From assembly GCA_024734495.1 (NCBI GenBank), contig JALMQS010000409.1, positions 310,305 through 374,304 of the forward strand: 64,000 bases of DNA, given 5' to 3'. This DNA comes from Forficula auricularia (Eukaryota; Arthropoda; Insecta; Dermaptera; Forficulidae). The translations under genes and the position numbers were made by a program. The notes beneath the pieces were generated by a model. The model worked only from the letters and a program-made list of their open reading frames with translations. It was not told where the DNA came from and did no database searches. Shown one piece after another: positions 51,336-61,400 of this stretch; position 1 is the first letter of the stretch; each line of letters begins with the position of its first letter.

Positions 51336-52080
51336 AAGAGCCATATTTTTATAAAAATAAAAAACATCAGAAAAAGTAAAGTATTTACATGTTTTATTTT
51401 TAAGAAGCGACTTTTGAAAGACCTATTTATCTATTGTTTATACTAAATTTATAATTTTTCTCATTGATATATCAAAGAATAATTGATATATCAACGAGAA
51501 TTGTTTATACTGCCCAATTTAAAAGAAGCCAAAGTGAAGCTATTTCTTGATTATGAATGTACATTGTACACCTCCCGTCAGCCTCTTTACTGAAATCAGG
51601 AACCGGAAGCGACCAGCCACTCGCCAAAGAATCCACGATGCTTCGCAATGGAAAAAATAAAAATATTTTTAAATATAAAGTGAAATATTGAATTGAATTT
51701 ATATAAATAAAAAGATTAATACTTATCTGATAAAAATCTTGAAGCATTTTTCATCTCTATTGAAATCGATAAAAAAAAAAACAGATACAATAACAAGAAA
51801 AAAATATAATCAATTTTGTAAAGGATTCTCAATCTCGAGAGGGCTTGATGCAAGAACGGATATTAGTTGCGCTCTCATATATATGTTTACTCGCGCATGG
51901 GACGGAAATCTTCCTTTGAGCCAATCAATACTTGATACTATTACTGTTAATCACATAACAACAGGTGGGGGCATAATGAACCACGGACGTGGATAGAATA
52001 TAGGTATTTTCCATCCATTATTATTTGAATTTAATTGTTAGCTGAATGTCATAAATAATCCATTTACAAACAAACAATAA
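51336..52080. other. mostly AT-rich; two balanced patches
   Basis: 51441-51505 is hairpin copy 3. Patches at 51570-51640 and 51830-51990 have near-neutral composition, the latter as an open frame (ISRGLDARTDISCALIYMFT) that I do not recognise. Confidence 0.35.
51441..51505. repeat. dispersed hairpin repeat, copy 3
   Basis: TTTATAATTTTTCTCATTGA with TATATCAAAGAATAATTGAT and ATATCAACGAGAATTG; a near-perfect 15-bp stem with compensating changes relative to copy 1 (TTAATATA/TATATTAA versus TTGATATA/TATATCAA). Confidence 0.75.
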
Positions 52081-52084
52081 TTTA

Positions 52085-52211
52085 ATTGAAAAGATTATGC
52101 TTTGCCCAGAATAGTACATTTTTTGATTTATAGAGACAAAACACTGAGGTTTTTCTCTGTTTGATGGAAATAAACATACACATATACATCACACATAAAT
52201 TAATAACTATA
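52085..52211 (-). repeat. hammerhead-like family 1, part 1 of a split copy
   Basis: AAAGATTATGCTTTGCCCAG, TTTATAGAGACAAAACACTG and TTTGATGGAAATAAACATAC match the first part of the family. The rest lies at 52807-52882. Confidence 0.7.
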
Positions 52212-52806
52212 TATGTTAGGCTCAAAGAACGAAAAAGCGAGCGCATTAAGCGGAAAAACGTCGACAACACGTTGTGGCTTACTCACAAAATCCACAATAC
52301 GAAATTCGGTCGTGGCTCTAATGATATTTGTCTACTAAGCGTTGTGGTTATTAAAAAAGTCACAACGCGTTCTGAACGTTAGCTGATGCAACGACGGACA
52401 GGTTGTAACTTGTCAACGGGGACATTATAAACATCCGTCGAGCATGTGTTAATTTATGAATGTCATTTCCGAGTGTGAACATTTGTGTGCTAATCATGAC
52501 TAGTAAAATAACAAATTTTATGATAAATTAAAAGAATTAATGAAGACACTTACTCATCGCAGTTTTTTACTGAGTGTCGAACATACTAAACGTTACTTCA
52601 ATAAACAAAACAGGTTCAGCTTCTTAAAAAAAATCCCTTACTTCTGTAAAGCAGATGAACTGTTTGAAATTCAGGAAAAGGCATATTCTAACCTCGGACA
52701 TAATCGGACAACATATGTTAGGCTCAAAGAACGAAAACTCTCATTCCGAGTGTGGACCACGACACGAATTTCGTATTATGGTTTATTTAAGTTATCCACA
52801 ACGCGT
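52212..52806. mobile_element. unclassified 595-bp insertion with GCGTTGTGG motifs
   Basis: Interrupts a family 1 copy between TATATA and TATATATA. Contains GCGTTGTGG or its inverse four times (about 52268, 52341, 52364, 52797), with a mirrored 50-bp block near both ends (ACAATACGAAATTCGGTCGT / ACACGAATTTCGTATTATGG). It also has a 24-bp direct repeat beginning TATGTTAGGCTCAAAGAACG at 52212 and 52714. A 103-codon frame (52540-52851) is not recognised. Superfamily unknown. Confidence 0.5.
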
Positions 52807-52882
52807 ATATATATAATTTATTTGTTTGAGACTATATTTTCGAACGTTTGACCTTCATCATCAGTCTTATTAATTAAAGATA
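52807..52882 (-). repeat. hammerhead-like family 1, part 2 of the split copy
   Basis: ATTTATTTGTTTGAGACTAT then TTTCGAACGTTTGACCTTCA and TCATCAGTCTTATTAATTAA. On the minus strand the core is GACUGAUGA-U-GAAGGUcaaACGUUC-GAAA-AUAUA-GUC, with A in place of C after GAAA. Confidence 0.7.
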
Positions 52883-53721
52883 CATATTTATAAATTCCTG
52901 CGATGAACCAGGGCAGTCATTTAATGCTGGATCTTCTATTTTTCTGATATATCGGCTCTGAATTGCATCTAAGGTATTTTCGCTGCGATGGTCATTTATT
53001 GCTGTATAAAAATCTCACATTTTCAGGGGTATACCCTCTGTTCGTCATTTGAATATTTCCACCCTCCCATAATATATATATATATATATAAACGATTAAT
53101 TATATTATTTTTCCTACCTTCTCACACAATTTTACTACCTTTCTTAATTTCTAAGGTTAATTTTAATTTTTATAACCCCTCAACCATTTTGAGGTGCTGA
53201 TTTTTGTTCCATAATTGTTTGGCTCTTAAAGACTAGTTGGGTGTAGTTCTGTTTGCTAAAATCTTTCGAATGTACCTATAGAAAAATGTTAATTATAATC
53301 GATGTTATACAAATTATAATAAAAAATTTCACATGCCTAAGTGAAAATATTAACTAATCAATTTAACTTCCACATTTTTAATACTATGTAATAGGGTACA
53401 CCCATGTTAACTATTTTCGTAGTAGTCTTTACCATGATAAGCACTAAAAGTCTTAGTTTCCACGGGGCGGAATTTTCCACCATTATGTGCAACCAATGCA
53501 TTTAAATTAGGCTTATATGAATTAAAAATAACGCTTAGAATCGAGTATGAGATAATATAATTCTTTTATTGGATCTTCATCGATAAATAATAATCGTCTT
53601 GTTTTCCAAAACTCAAAAAAATCACAAAAAGTCCATCTATTATAAATAAATCTTAAAAACAGAAAATTCACACTTAAGTTTGCTATAAGTTTTAGATATT
53701 AATGCAAAGTTTTGGTAACTT
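52883..53721. other. no recognised gene
   Basis: AT-rich, with a TA simple repeat at 53070-53090. Confidence 0.4.
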
Positions 53722-53805
53722 TTAAGGAGTTCGGTGTTGGTTCTAGGTGAAACATTTTAATATAATAATAAAACTTGAGTAAGATACGAGGTAGGTTTCA
53801 CAAAA
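53722..53805 (+). repeat. AGGTGAAACATTTT repeat, copy 2
   Basis: AAGGAGTTCGGTGTTGGTTC, TAGGTGAAACATTTTAATAT and GATACGAGGTAGGTTTCACA; nearly identical to 62429-62515. Confidence 0.85.
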
Positions 53806-54366
53806 AAAAAAGTTTTGGTTTAAATCAGCTTGATTTAGTGAATTATTAAGCTAAAATGTCTATTTTTTAGAATTATTTTAGTCTTAAGTAAAATTTAAAT
53901 TTCTTTCTATTATTTTTTAATTTTTTTTTTTTTTATTTTTTCATTTGTTATAAAGTAAAGTTTTCAAACTTGAAAATGCTTTTAGGTTTAAAGTATTTAT
54001 TTTAATATATAAATAATAATTTTCTATAATCATCGCGATGAGGAAAAGAAAAGAATGTTTTTTCCATGAATTTCCGTGATGCATTATTTAACTCTCTCTC
54101 CCTCTGCAAAAGAAGTAAGTGTCTGAAGAAGGGGAAATAATCGTTCATTTTGTTGGTAAAAATCCTCCCACTCTCTCACTTTATGAAATAAGATTTATGC
54201 CAATAAATATTCATTCATTCATTTTATAAATGGCCTTTAAAAACACGTTTTACCCTCATGAATTTTTATTTGAAAAAAAAAAAAATAGAAATTTTATAAG
54301 AGGAATCTTTAGTATAGGATATTTAAAAAAAAAGTCGATTTGTGAAATTAAACGAGAAAAATGATT
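53806..54366. other. no recognised gene
   Basis: AT-rich non-coding sequence. Confidence 0.4.
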
Positions 54367-54374
54367 ATTTAGAT

Positions 54375-55305
54375 CAGTGTTTCTCAAAGTGTGTTCCGCG
54401 GAACCCTGGGGTTCCATGAAATCTCACCAGGGGTTCCGCAAAAAAATGCACAGCATCAGGTGAAAAAATTCTAACATTTAAAAGGAAGGTGTAGTTTTGG
54501 GTTAGTTGTGTAAATCGCTTAAACTTACGGAAGTTTTGATTTATTTACTGTTTAATATAGATATAGTGTGTGACTGTATAAATAAACTGATATGGCCATC
54601 CACATGACTTTACCATAAGCTTGGCCCTTCTCTTATATTTAATATTTAATAAAAGAATTTATAATCATTTAGAGGGAGGGGTCAAAATATGAAAATTTAG
54701 GCCCTTGGATCAAACAAAACCATATATTGTATAAATAAACTAACCGCCCATATGTGTACTTTTAGTCTTCACAATGGTCTGTTAGTTTTTGCACTTATAG
54801 TCTTCAGGGGGACTAGTGATTATGTATACAAAATTTGGTTGAATTTGGTCGAAGTGCTTAGATTTTTATTCCCCCCCCCCCCCAATTTTGACCCCAGAAA
54901 AAATAAGAATCTTTTCGTCATTATAAGTTATTTTTTTTTAGTATATTTCATTTTCATTTTTTTTTAGATTGAAAATCTTATAATTTTAATTTTTAAACCC
55001 CCATAATCTTGGATCCGATTTCAGCCAAAATCTAATCAGCTCTTAATCTCAATGTACCAAAACTACATGTGAAATATCGTTTAGATATTCATACTAGCTT
55101 TAGAGCTAGGGCGTCCACAAAATTTGGTAACTTATTAACAGACATTTTGACAAAATAATTAATATCTCGAAAAATATAATTTTTTCGATGTTCACTTATT
55201 AGTCAAAAAAAATTCTTCCTATAATAACGTTTTAACTTGCATCACACCACGCTTACCTTTCAAACGGAAAAGCGTTCCACATTCGAAAAAGTTTGAGAAA
55301 TACAG
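54375..55305. mobile_element. hAT element with exact 8-bp duplication
   Basis: CAGTGTTTCTCAAAGTGTGT with TCCGCGGAACCC at the left; the right end ATTCGAAAAAGTTTGAGAAA with TACAG mirrors it. Flanked by ATTTAGAT at 54367-54374 and 55306-55313, exact. The interior from about 54596 to 55200 is a decayed, inverted copy of the TTTACCATAC repeat (CATCCACATGACTTTACCAT, CTAATCAGCTCTTAATCTCA). Confidence 0.9.
54596..55200 (-). repeat. TTTACCATAC dispersed repeat, copy 4 (nested in hAT)
   Basis: Starts GGCCATCCACATGACTTTAC and stops at TTCGATGTTCACTTATTAG without its far terminus; about two thirds of the element. Confidence 0.75.
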
Positions 55306-55313
55306 ATTTAGAT

Positions 55314-55705
55314 GCTCTTATTATAATTTACTGCTTATAAATTAAAAAAGCCATAGATAATTAATTCTGTACCGAAATGTTTGTATATATTTCTTCAATC
55401 GAAGAACTAATTATATTTCGGGCAGACCAGCTTAAGAACTTCCAGTTGAAAAATGCAGAAAATCCGGAAAGGGTCTTCCTAAAAATCTTACAGACAATTA
55501 CTTCTAAGGGAAAGCGGTGTAGGTTTTAAGTGAAACATTATTACAATTATACTATTTTTTATATATTTAGGTATATTCATTTATTGCTTACAGACAAGTT
55601 TGTATATATGAAAACCTCCACCTTTGTGCCAAGTTTCAGTTTCTTCTTCAAACAAACAAAAATTGCATAATCACCAAAATTCAAAGAGATCGTATTAACA
55701 AGTCA
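55314..55705. other. no recognised gene
   Basis: AT-rich. AGCGGTGTAGGTTTTAAGTG with AAACATTATT at 55512-55545 is a distant match to the AGGTGAAACATTTT repeat. Confidence 0.4.
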
Positions 55706-56125
55706 AATTTTTACTTTACCATACAGGGTATGGTCAAGTATTTTAATCGTGCATGAAAAAAGTGTTTTTTTTCGTCCTTTTTTTCGAAATATCTCAAAAA
55801 CGGCTGAAACTATTTTGATTAAAAAAATTGAGCTAAGCCATGACATTTCGCTCTACAAAAAGGCCCAAATAAGTGAACATCGAAAAATTATATTTTTCGA
55901 GATAATAATTGTTTTGTCAAAACGTATGTTACTCTGTCTGCCTGGTTGTCCGTTAGTCTGTGCGTTATCAAATTTTTGTGGACGAGCTAGCTCAAAAACT
56001 AGTGTGAATATCGAAACCAAATTTTACACGTAGTTTTGATCTATTGAGATTAAGATCTAATTAGATTTTGTGATGCATATCGACCCAAAATTAAGGGGGT
56101 GGAGGGGGTTAAAAATTAAAAAAAT
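55706..56125 (+). repeat. TTTACCATAC dispersed repeat, copy 5 (3'-truncated)
   Basis: TTTTTACTTTACCATACAGG with GTATGGTCAAGTATT, AATATCTCAAAAACGGCTGA and GATTAAGATCTAATTAGATT; breaks off at GGGGGTGGAGGGGG. Confidence 0.8.
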
Positions 56126-56184
56126 GAATATAAGTCAAAAATATGAATAAAAACAAAAGTCAAATAAGAATAAAATAAAAAGTC

Positions 56185-57006
56185 TTCTTCTTCTTCTTCT
56201 TCTTATTGTTAGGCTAAAAAGCCTGTTTACTCCAGAGCGTCTTTCCATCGTTTTCTTGGACGGCCCCGTCTTCTTTTCCCTGTAGGGATGTTGTCATGTA
56301 CCTTCCTCACCAGCCGGTCTTCGTTCATTCGCAATACGTGTGCACTCCATTCTGTTCTTCTCCTTTGGACACATACGCTGACTTTTTGTATATTGCACTT
56401 CTCCCTAATATCTTCATTTTTGACCCTGTCCATCCTTGTTTTACCCGCAATTCTGCGTAGCGATTTCATCTCACAAACTTCCAATATTTCTCTTGTTTTT
56501 GCGGTGTCTGTTCTTGTTTCGGCCGCATATGAAAAAAATGGTCGCACAACGGTCTTATAAATGCGAACTTTTGCTTCCGTTCCTAGAAACTTGTTTGACC
56601 AAACCGTTTCATTCAGGCTTCCTGATATTTTGGACGCCTTAATAGATTGGAGCCTGACTTCCCCGCTAACGCTTTTGGAGCTGGTAATTTGAATGCCGAA
56701 ATAGTTGAAGGATGACACTTGTTTTACTACGGTGTTATAAAGTTGTAGCTTACAGCGTACTGGTTCTCTAGCTATTGTGAGAGTTTTCGTCTTTTTCGAG
56801 GATATCTTGAGTTGCAATTTTTCGCAGGAAAGTGCAAATTTATGTAAGAGTCGTTGGAGGTCGTTTTCGCTTTCCGGAACAAGAGCCGCATCATCGGCGT
56901 AGCACACAATATTGATATTCTCATCTCCCATTGAGTAGCCTTGGACATTTTTTAGGTCTTTTATTAATTCATTCATCACAAAGTTGAATAAAAAAGTGAA
57001 AAACAC
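56185..57006 (-). pseudogene. RTE-type LINE reverse transcriptase, C-terminal part
   Basis: An open minus-strand stretch of 259 residues from FLFNFVMNELIKDLKNVQGY through NIVCYADDAALVPESENDLQ (catalytic YADD), LQLKISSKKTKTLTIAREPV, FNYFGIQITSSKSVSGEVRL, RRIAGKTRMDRVKNEDIREK and RRRGRPRKRWKDALE. Past the stop are a hairpin (AGGCTTTTTAGCCT) and a tail of six AAG units. It is truncated at motif B/C, so endonuclease and fingers are missing. Same family as 776-960. No frameshift inside the open part. Confidence 0.9.
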
Positions 57007-57209
57007 AAAATAAAATAAAATAAAAAATATGTACAGGAATAAAAAAATATGAATAAAAACAAAAATAAAAAAATAAACAAAAAAATAAATAAAATAAAAT
57101 AAAAGATATGTTCAAGCTAAGATTTCATAGAGCGGGTCATTGAGTGACTTCGGATAAATCCTAGGTCACTTCATTTATTATTATTAACTTATGAGGAGAA
57201 TTTTCTAGG
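57007..57209. other. A-rich simple sequence
   Basis: Runs of ATAAAAT/AAAACAAA; nothing coding. Confidence 0.5.
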
Positions 57210-57325
57210 TTAGGTTTCACAAAAAGGAAATATTAAAACAAATGAATGTTTATTTGAGTTTGATTCACTCGATATATATTTCGGGTTATTAGCCCATCTG
57301 CAGGAGTTCAAATAAAAACTGAATA
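57210..57325 (-). repeat. hammerhead-like family 3 repeat
   Basis: TAGGTTAGGTTTCACAAAAA, AACAAATGAATGTTTATTTG and a hammerhead-like core (57260-57312). Its left part resembles the AGGTGAAACATTTT repeat at 29.8 kb, linking the two families. Confidence 0.7.
57260..57312 (-). ncRNA. hammerhead-ribozyme-like motif (family 3)
   Basis: Minus strand: TTTGAACTC, CUGCAGA, one extra U, GGGCUAAUAACCC (stem II of at least three base pairs), GAAA, UAUAUA, UC and then GAGTGAATCAAA. Stem I pairs as ACTC/GAGT beside the core, then an internal loop, then TTTGA/TCAAA, in type-I hammerhead register with predicted cleavage after AUC. All conserved core bases (CUGANGA, GAAA, UH) are present. Stem III is very short and AU-only. 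Confidence 0.5.
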
Positions 57326-58808
57326 CAAATTTGTAAAACCATTTAACAAGTTAAATTTTGAGAAAGAAGAGTACGTTCAGAAAATTTTGAGAAAGAAGAG
57401 TAAGTTCAGAAAGTTTCATCAACAACCAGAAGTTAAAGTACGTTCAGAAAATACTTTCAATCTTTTTCTTTTCATTTCTTTTTATTCCTTTTTTTTCCTA
57501 AATATAAACAAAATGTTATTATTAAAAAAAAACAAAAATAAAAACAAAATTAAAATAAAAACAAAAAACAAAATACAAACACAAAATATGTAATCGAATT
57601 TAGGAGCCGATTTTTAATTTATTAATTTTAGCCAAATTAGAATCAATGATTATATCTTTGTCAAAGTCCAATTGATTATTGAGAATACTGAAATTATTCA
57701 TGAGGGCCAATTTAATCTCAGTTGTTTTTAGAAGAAGAAGTCTGGGACCACTTCATTCAAAATGAATTGGGGTAGGATTAGAAGTAGAAGCAGTGTGATT
57801 TTTCGAATGTATGTGAAGTTTGCAAAAAATCGAAAAAAAAAACACGAACAAACAATTTTGAAATTGCTCTAAAAGCTGTCTTAATTGAGTTAGAGAGAGG
57901 TTGGACAGGTGTCATTTTGCAGCTTTTTTAATGCTCTTTTCAGAGACATACAACATTCTATAGGTTGTAATAAAAATTTTTTTCAAAATGTAAATCAAAT
58001 TTTTGATTTTGATTTTTTTCTAAAAAGTACCACTTTTAAAAATTTCAAAAAAATTCTGTAAATAGATAGTACTTTCATAAACTATTATGCAAAGTATAAT
58101 GATGGGATGGTAATGGGGTCTATGTTTAAAAAAATTATTACTGACTCTTGTTTTTCATAAATAGCCAGTTTTGACCAAATAATAATAATTTTAATGTAGT
58201 GAAAGGACATTTAATGAAAAATACTTGTGTATATTAATCTATGTTTATGAAATAAACACTGTGCTAATTAAATAACTGTTTAATAAAAATATATAAATCT
58301 GAGCCGTCTAAAAACGATGTTTTTTGAAAGCAGAAGATGCCTTTGAAAAAAAAAGTTTAGAGTCATATGAAACGAAACATTGACTTGTGACATGGAAGCT
58401 TGAGTTGTTTTCCATAAAAGAATTTAGTCTTTTTGATTTTAATTCGATTCTTCCACGTTTTCAGTAGAGGTTGCCATTAATAGTCAAAACATCAAAAATG
58501 GAATGCAATATGGTTATTTCACTAGTATTAGATAAGAATCGATCGTTATTTTTGATTTAAGTCGATTCCTCCATATATTCGGCAATGGTTACCAATAATA
58601 GTCGAAGGTCACAAATCTAATGTAGAATTATTATTCCTCAAGTAATAGATGAGAATCAATCGCTATTTTTGATTTTAAGTCGATTCCTCCATGTCTTCAC
58701 CAATGGTTACCAATAATAACCGAAATGTCAAAAATCGAATGTAGAATTTTTAACTTCTCACTTTGTTTTTTGTGTTAAGCCAAATGTCTTGCTCGAACTA
58801 AGTGCGAA
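57326..58808. other. AT-rich, no recognised gene; diverged tandem block
   Basis: 58400-58760 holds three diverged ~130-bp units sharing TTTAAGTCGATTCCTCCAT-type and GGTTACCAATAATAGTCGAA-type blocks (at about 58440, 58555 and 58675). Otherwise A/T simple sequence. Confidence 0.5.
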
Positions 58809-58838
58809 GAGGCCGCGGCACACAGATTGTGAATCTCT
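58809..58838 (-). mobile_element. possible hAT right terminus
   Basis: GAGGCCGCGGCACACAGATT followed by GTGAATCTCTG reads CAGAGATTCACAATCTGTGT on the minus strand, a hAT-like end. The left end was not found. Confidence 0.4.
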
Positions 58839-58944
58839 GCACTATACAGATTTAATGACCATGGTTCACTTAGGATTTGATCAAATGCAATTTGTTCAAG
58901 AGATCACAAACTAAATAAATAATAAATAAAATAATGTAAATTAT

Positions 58945-59155
58945 ACTAAAGAGAAATCAATGAGGTTGTTGTTCTATTCTTGATGAAAATAAACATATAC
59001 AATATACCTATACATATTTACCAAATATCAATATATTTAATGTCTATATATCAATATAATAATTTATTTGTTAGCGAATTTAGTTTCAACCTCATTGATT
59101 TCTCTTTATGAATCAACAACTCTGCTACTCTCAGCAAAATAAAATCTTTCCACAA
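58945..59155. repeat. hammerhead-like family 1, rearranged foldback
   Basis: Left: AAAGAGAAATCAATGAGGTT, TTGATGAAAATAAACATATA. Right, inverted: CAACCTCATTGATTTCTCTT, CAACTCTGCTACTCTCAGCA and AAATAAAATCTTTCC. The hammerhead core is deleted (TTATTTGTTAGCGAATTTAGTTT remains). Confidence 0.7.
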
Positions 59156-59314
59156 AAAAATGCCAAGTGCGTGCATTGCATACGACGATTCGGTCTTTCA
59201 GACTTTAATTGAATGGCTAAATTAAAATGTTGCATCATTCGGATCCCTGTAAATTAGTAACAGAAGTAGTAGGGAATTAGTTAAAATTAAAAAACACAAA
59301 CGGTTTTTTTATTA

Positions 59315-59372
59315 AATAGGCTAGACGTTTAGTCACTTTATTTTGACTTCTTCAGTGGCCCATTTTATCCCT
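59315..59372 (-). ncRNA. hammerhead-ribozyme-like motif (family 4, left arm)
   Basis: Minus strand: ATGGGCCA, CUGAAGA, extra A, GUCA...UGAC stem II, then UAAAC-GUC and TAGCCTATTT. The G of GAAA is replaced by U, so cleavage is not expected, but stem I (GGCCA/UAGCC with one mismatch, then AAAT/ATTT) is in register. Confidence 0.4.
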
Positions 59373-59513
59373 CTTTGTCAAAAAAACAAAGAATTTGTTA
59401 AAGAAAAGTTGCTTCCAAGATTGTTGATTAATTTGAGCCAAGAATATGTTAAAGAAAGATTAATGATGTTTTGTCTTATAGTGAAATTGTTTTTTGACAA
59501 AGAGTAATAAAAT

Positions 59514-59558
59514 GCGTCACTGAGAAAGTCAAAATAATTAGACGAAACGTCTGGCCTA
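59514..59558 (+). ncRNA. hammerhead-ribozyme-like motif (family 4, right arm)
   Basis: CGUCA, CUGAGAA (core box decayed from CUGAAGA), AGUC-loop-AGAC stem II, GAAAC, GUC, TGGCCTAA. GAAAC-GUC is intact while the CUGANGA box is damaged; the left arm shows the opposite pattern, so together the arms define an ancestral full core. Confidence 0.4.
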
Positions 59559-59612
59559 ATAAAAAAAACTTTGTGTTTTTAATTTTATCCAATTCCCTAC
59601 TATTACTGTTAC

Positions 59613-60954
59613 TTTTTAAAATGTTGGGCATATGATTTTCTAAAAATGAGACCAGGGAGAATTAAAAAAACAAAACAAAAAAAATCACCCTATTTGATTA
59701 ACTCAGGGGTTAATTTACAATAATTAGATAATTTCTCAAATTTCTAAAGAGTTTGAATTCTCTGGGAGATATCTCTATAATTGCCATATATAAATAAATA
59801 ATGTAATCTCTTTTTTATTCGTTTCGGGACAAGTACTAACAAATTAATTATAAAAGCACTGATCAAGAGGATAAAGAGCCTTGTTTCAAATGTCAGGAGA
59901 AAATCCTTTCATGTCTCTAGCGTTTATTTTTTTTTCTCCCTTTATTTATGTCAATCTTTCTTGATTTTTTTTCACTTGGTTCTCTTTTTATTTGAAATTC
60001 AAATGAAAATCTTCGCTTTACTCCCACGTGAAATTCTTTTATAAAAACATCTCTTTTATTATCGCATAGATTTAATTTATTTGTTTTTCTCATCAATGGG
60101 TCATTGTGAATTTGTAAAGCAAATTTTGTCAATACTAGAATAAATTAAATCAAAACAAAAGGAACCTTAATTACTATACTATTATCCTTATTTATTTATT
60201 TATTTTTCCTAAAAATTAAGCTTGCTTTCCTTAAGGGAGTTCAGGACAGCTTATCTATCTGGTTGATCTTCGAAAAAAAACTTTTGTATTTCTGCAGAGT
60301 GACAACGTCTGGCTACTAAATTTTTTAATAAAAATAAAAAAATTGTTAATAATGAGGTTAATTTCGAATAAAAATCTTTGTTTTGATAATATTAATAAAA
60401 ATAATATTGAGATAAATTTTTTCTCATTATTAAAACATTTATTTAACACAAAAATGAGTTGAAGAAATAGAGTTGGAATTCTGCACTAGTGCTTTTGTAA
60501 TATTCTGTTGACTGCAAATAACTTTTTATTTTTACATTTATAAATAACTAATTAACTAGACTGTCAAATCTGATCACAAATATATCATTCGATTCATAGA
60601 AGTTGAATTATTAATCTCTATAAATTTGTTGAAAATGGTATAATTTGTATAGAAGTTTTAGCCGTTTTAAAAGGTCGGTCCATTTACTTCCATGTTAAAA
60701 GGACTACTTTCAATAATTTATTTCTCGGTAATGGGACAGACGATCAACTTCAAATTTCGGGAATAAGTATTTAATACATCAATGATTCGATGGTAAAAAT
60801 TTGAGAATTTTCTTATAAAAATGATAAACAGTCCCGAACCCTCTTAAATTTAATTATTTTTAAAAAATTTCTATTAGCAACTTAAGCAGAAAGTTGAAAC
60901 TTATCAAGGAAATTTATTTCAACAATAAAAATTTCAGCCAATAAGCTATAGTGT
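59613..60954. other. no recognised gene
   Basis: AT-rich non-coding sequence. Confidence 0.4.
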
Positions 60955-61175
60955 TTTGATAATCTCCCATAATAAAAATTAATCTAGAGACTGGAACCCT
61001 CTTCCTCCGATCGTCTTCCCAGCAACATATAACCTTCAATCTTCCAAGACACGCATCCACGAATACCTTCAACTCCGACCCAATCCCTAAATCTCTTCCT
61101 ATTTCCAAGAAACAAGGGTCCACCGCGGACTGCAGAGGTTGTACCTTTTTGGTATAACTTCTTCTTGTATCATTA
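60955..61175 (+). pseudogene. LINE protein C-terminal scrap
   Basis: Plus-strand frame reading RDWNPLPPIVFPATYNLQSS then KTRIHEYLQLRPNP and a stop. The pattern R.WN.LP..VF...YNLQ.FK.R...YL is the conserved C-terminus of many arthropod LINE reverse transcriptases. The catalytic domain is absent. An antisense 106-codon frame here is its shadow. Confidence 0.5.
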
Positions 61176-61261
61176 TCATTTAAAAAAAAAAAAAAATCTG
61201 CCACTTCACAAACGAAATGAGTATTTGAAGCCAAGAGAAATGAGAAACGAGAAAAAAATAA

Positions 61262-61400
61262 AGTGAATAATTTAAAAAGACTGATGATGCAGTTTTCGAA
61301 AATATAGTCTTACTAAATAAATGATATATGTTTATATATCTATTATGTAAATGTTTATTTTCATCAAGCAGAGGACAACCTTATTGATTGTTTGTTTTTT
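61262..61400 (+). repeat. hammerhead-like family 1 copy
   Basis: AAAGACTGATGATGCAGTTT then TCGAAAATATAGTCTTACTA, ATAAATGATATATGTTTATA and TTCATCAAGCAGAGGACAAC. The core is CUGAUGA-U-GCAGUUUU-CGAAA-AUAUA-GUC with stem II lost. Confidence 0.7.

Larger units (their letters stand above)
59255..59612. repeat. hammerhead-like foldback family 4
   Basis: GTAACAGAAGTAGTAGGGAA, AAAAACACAAACGGTTTTTT and GGCTAGACGTTTAGTCACTT at the left mirror AAACGTCTGGCCTAATAAAA, CTTTGTGTTTTTAATTTTAT and ATTCCCTACTATTACTGTTA at the right. Inner arms CCCTCTTTGTCAAAAAA / TTTTTTGACAAAGAG also mirror. Spacer about 80 bp. Confidence 0.85.
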
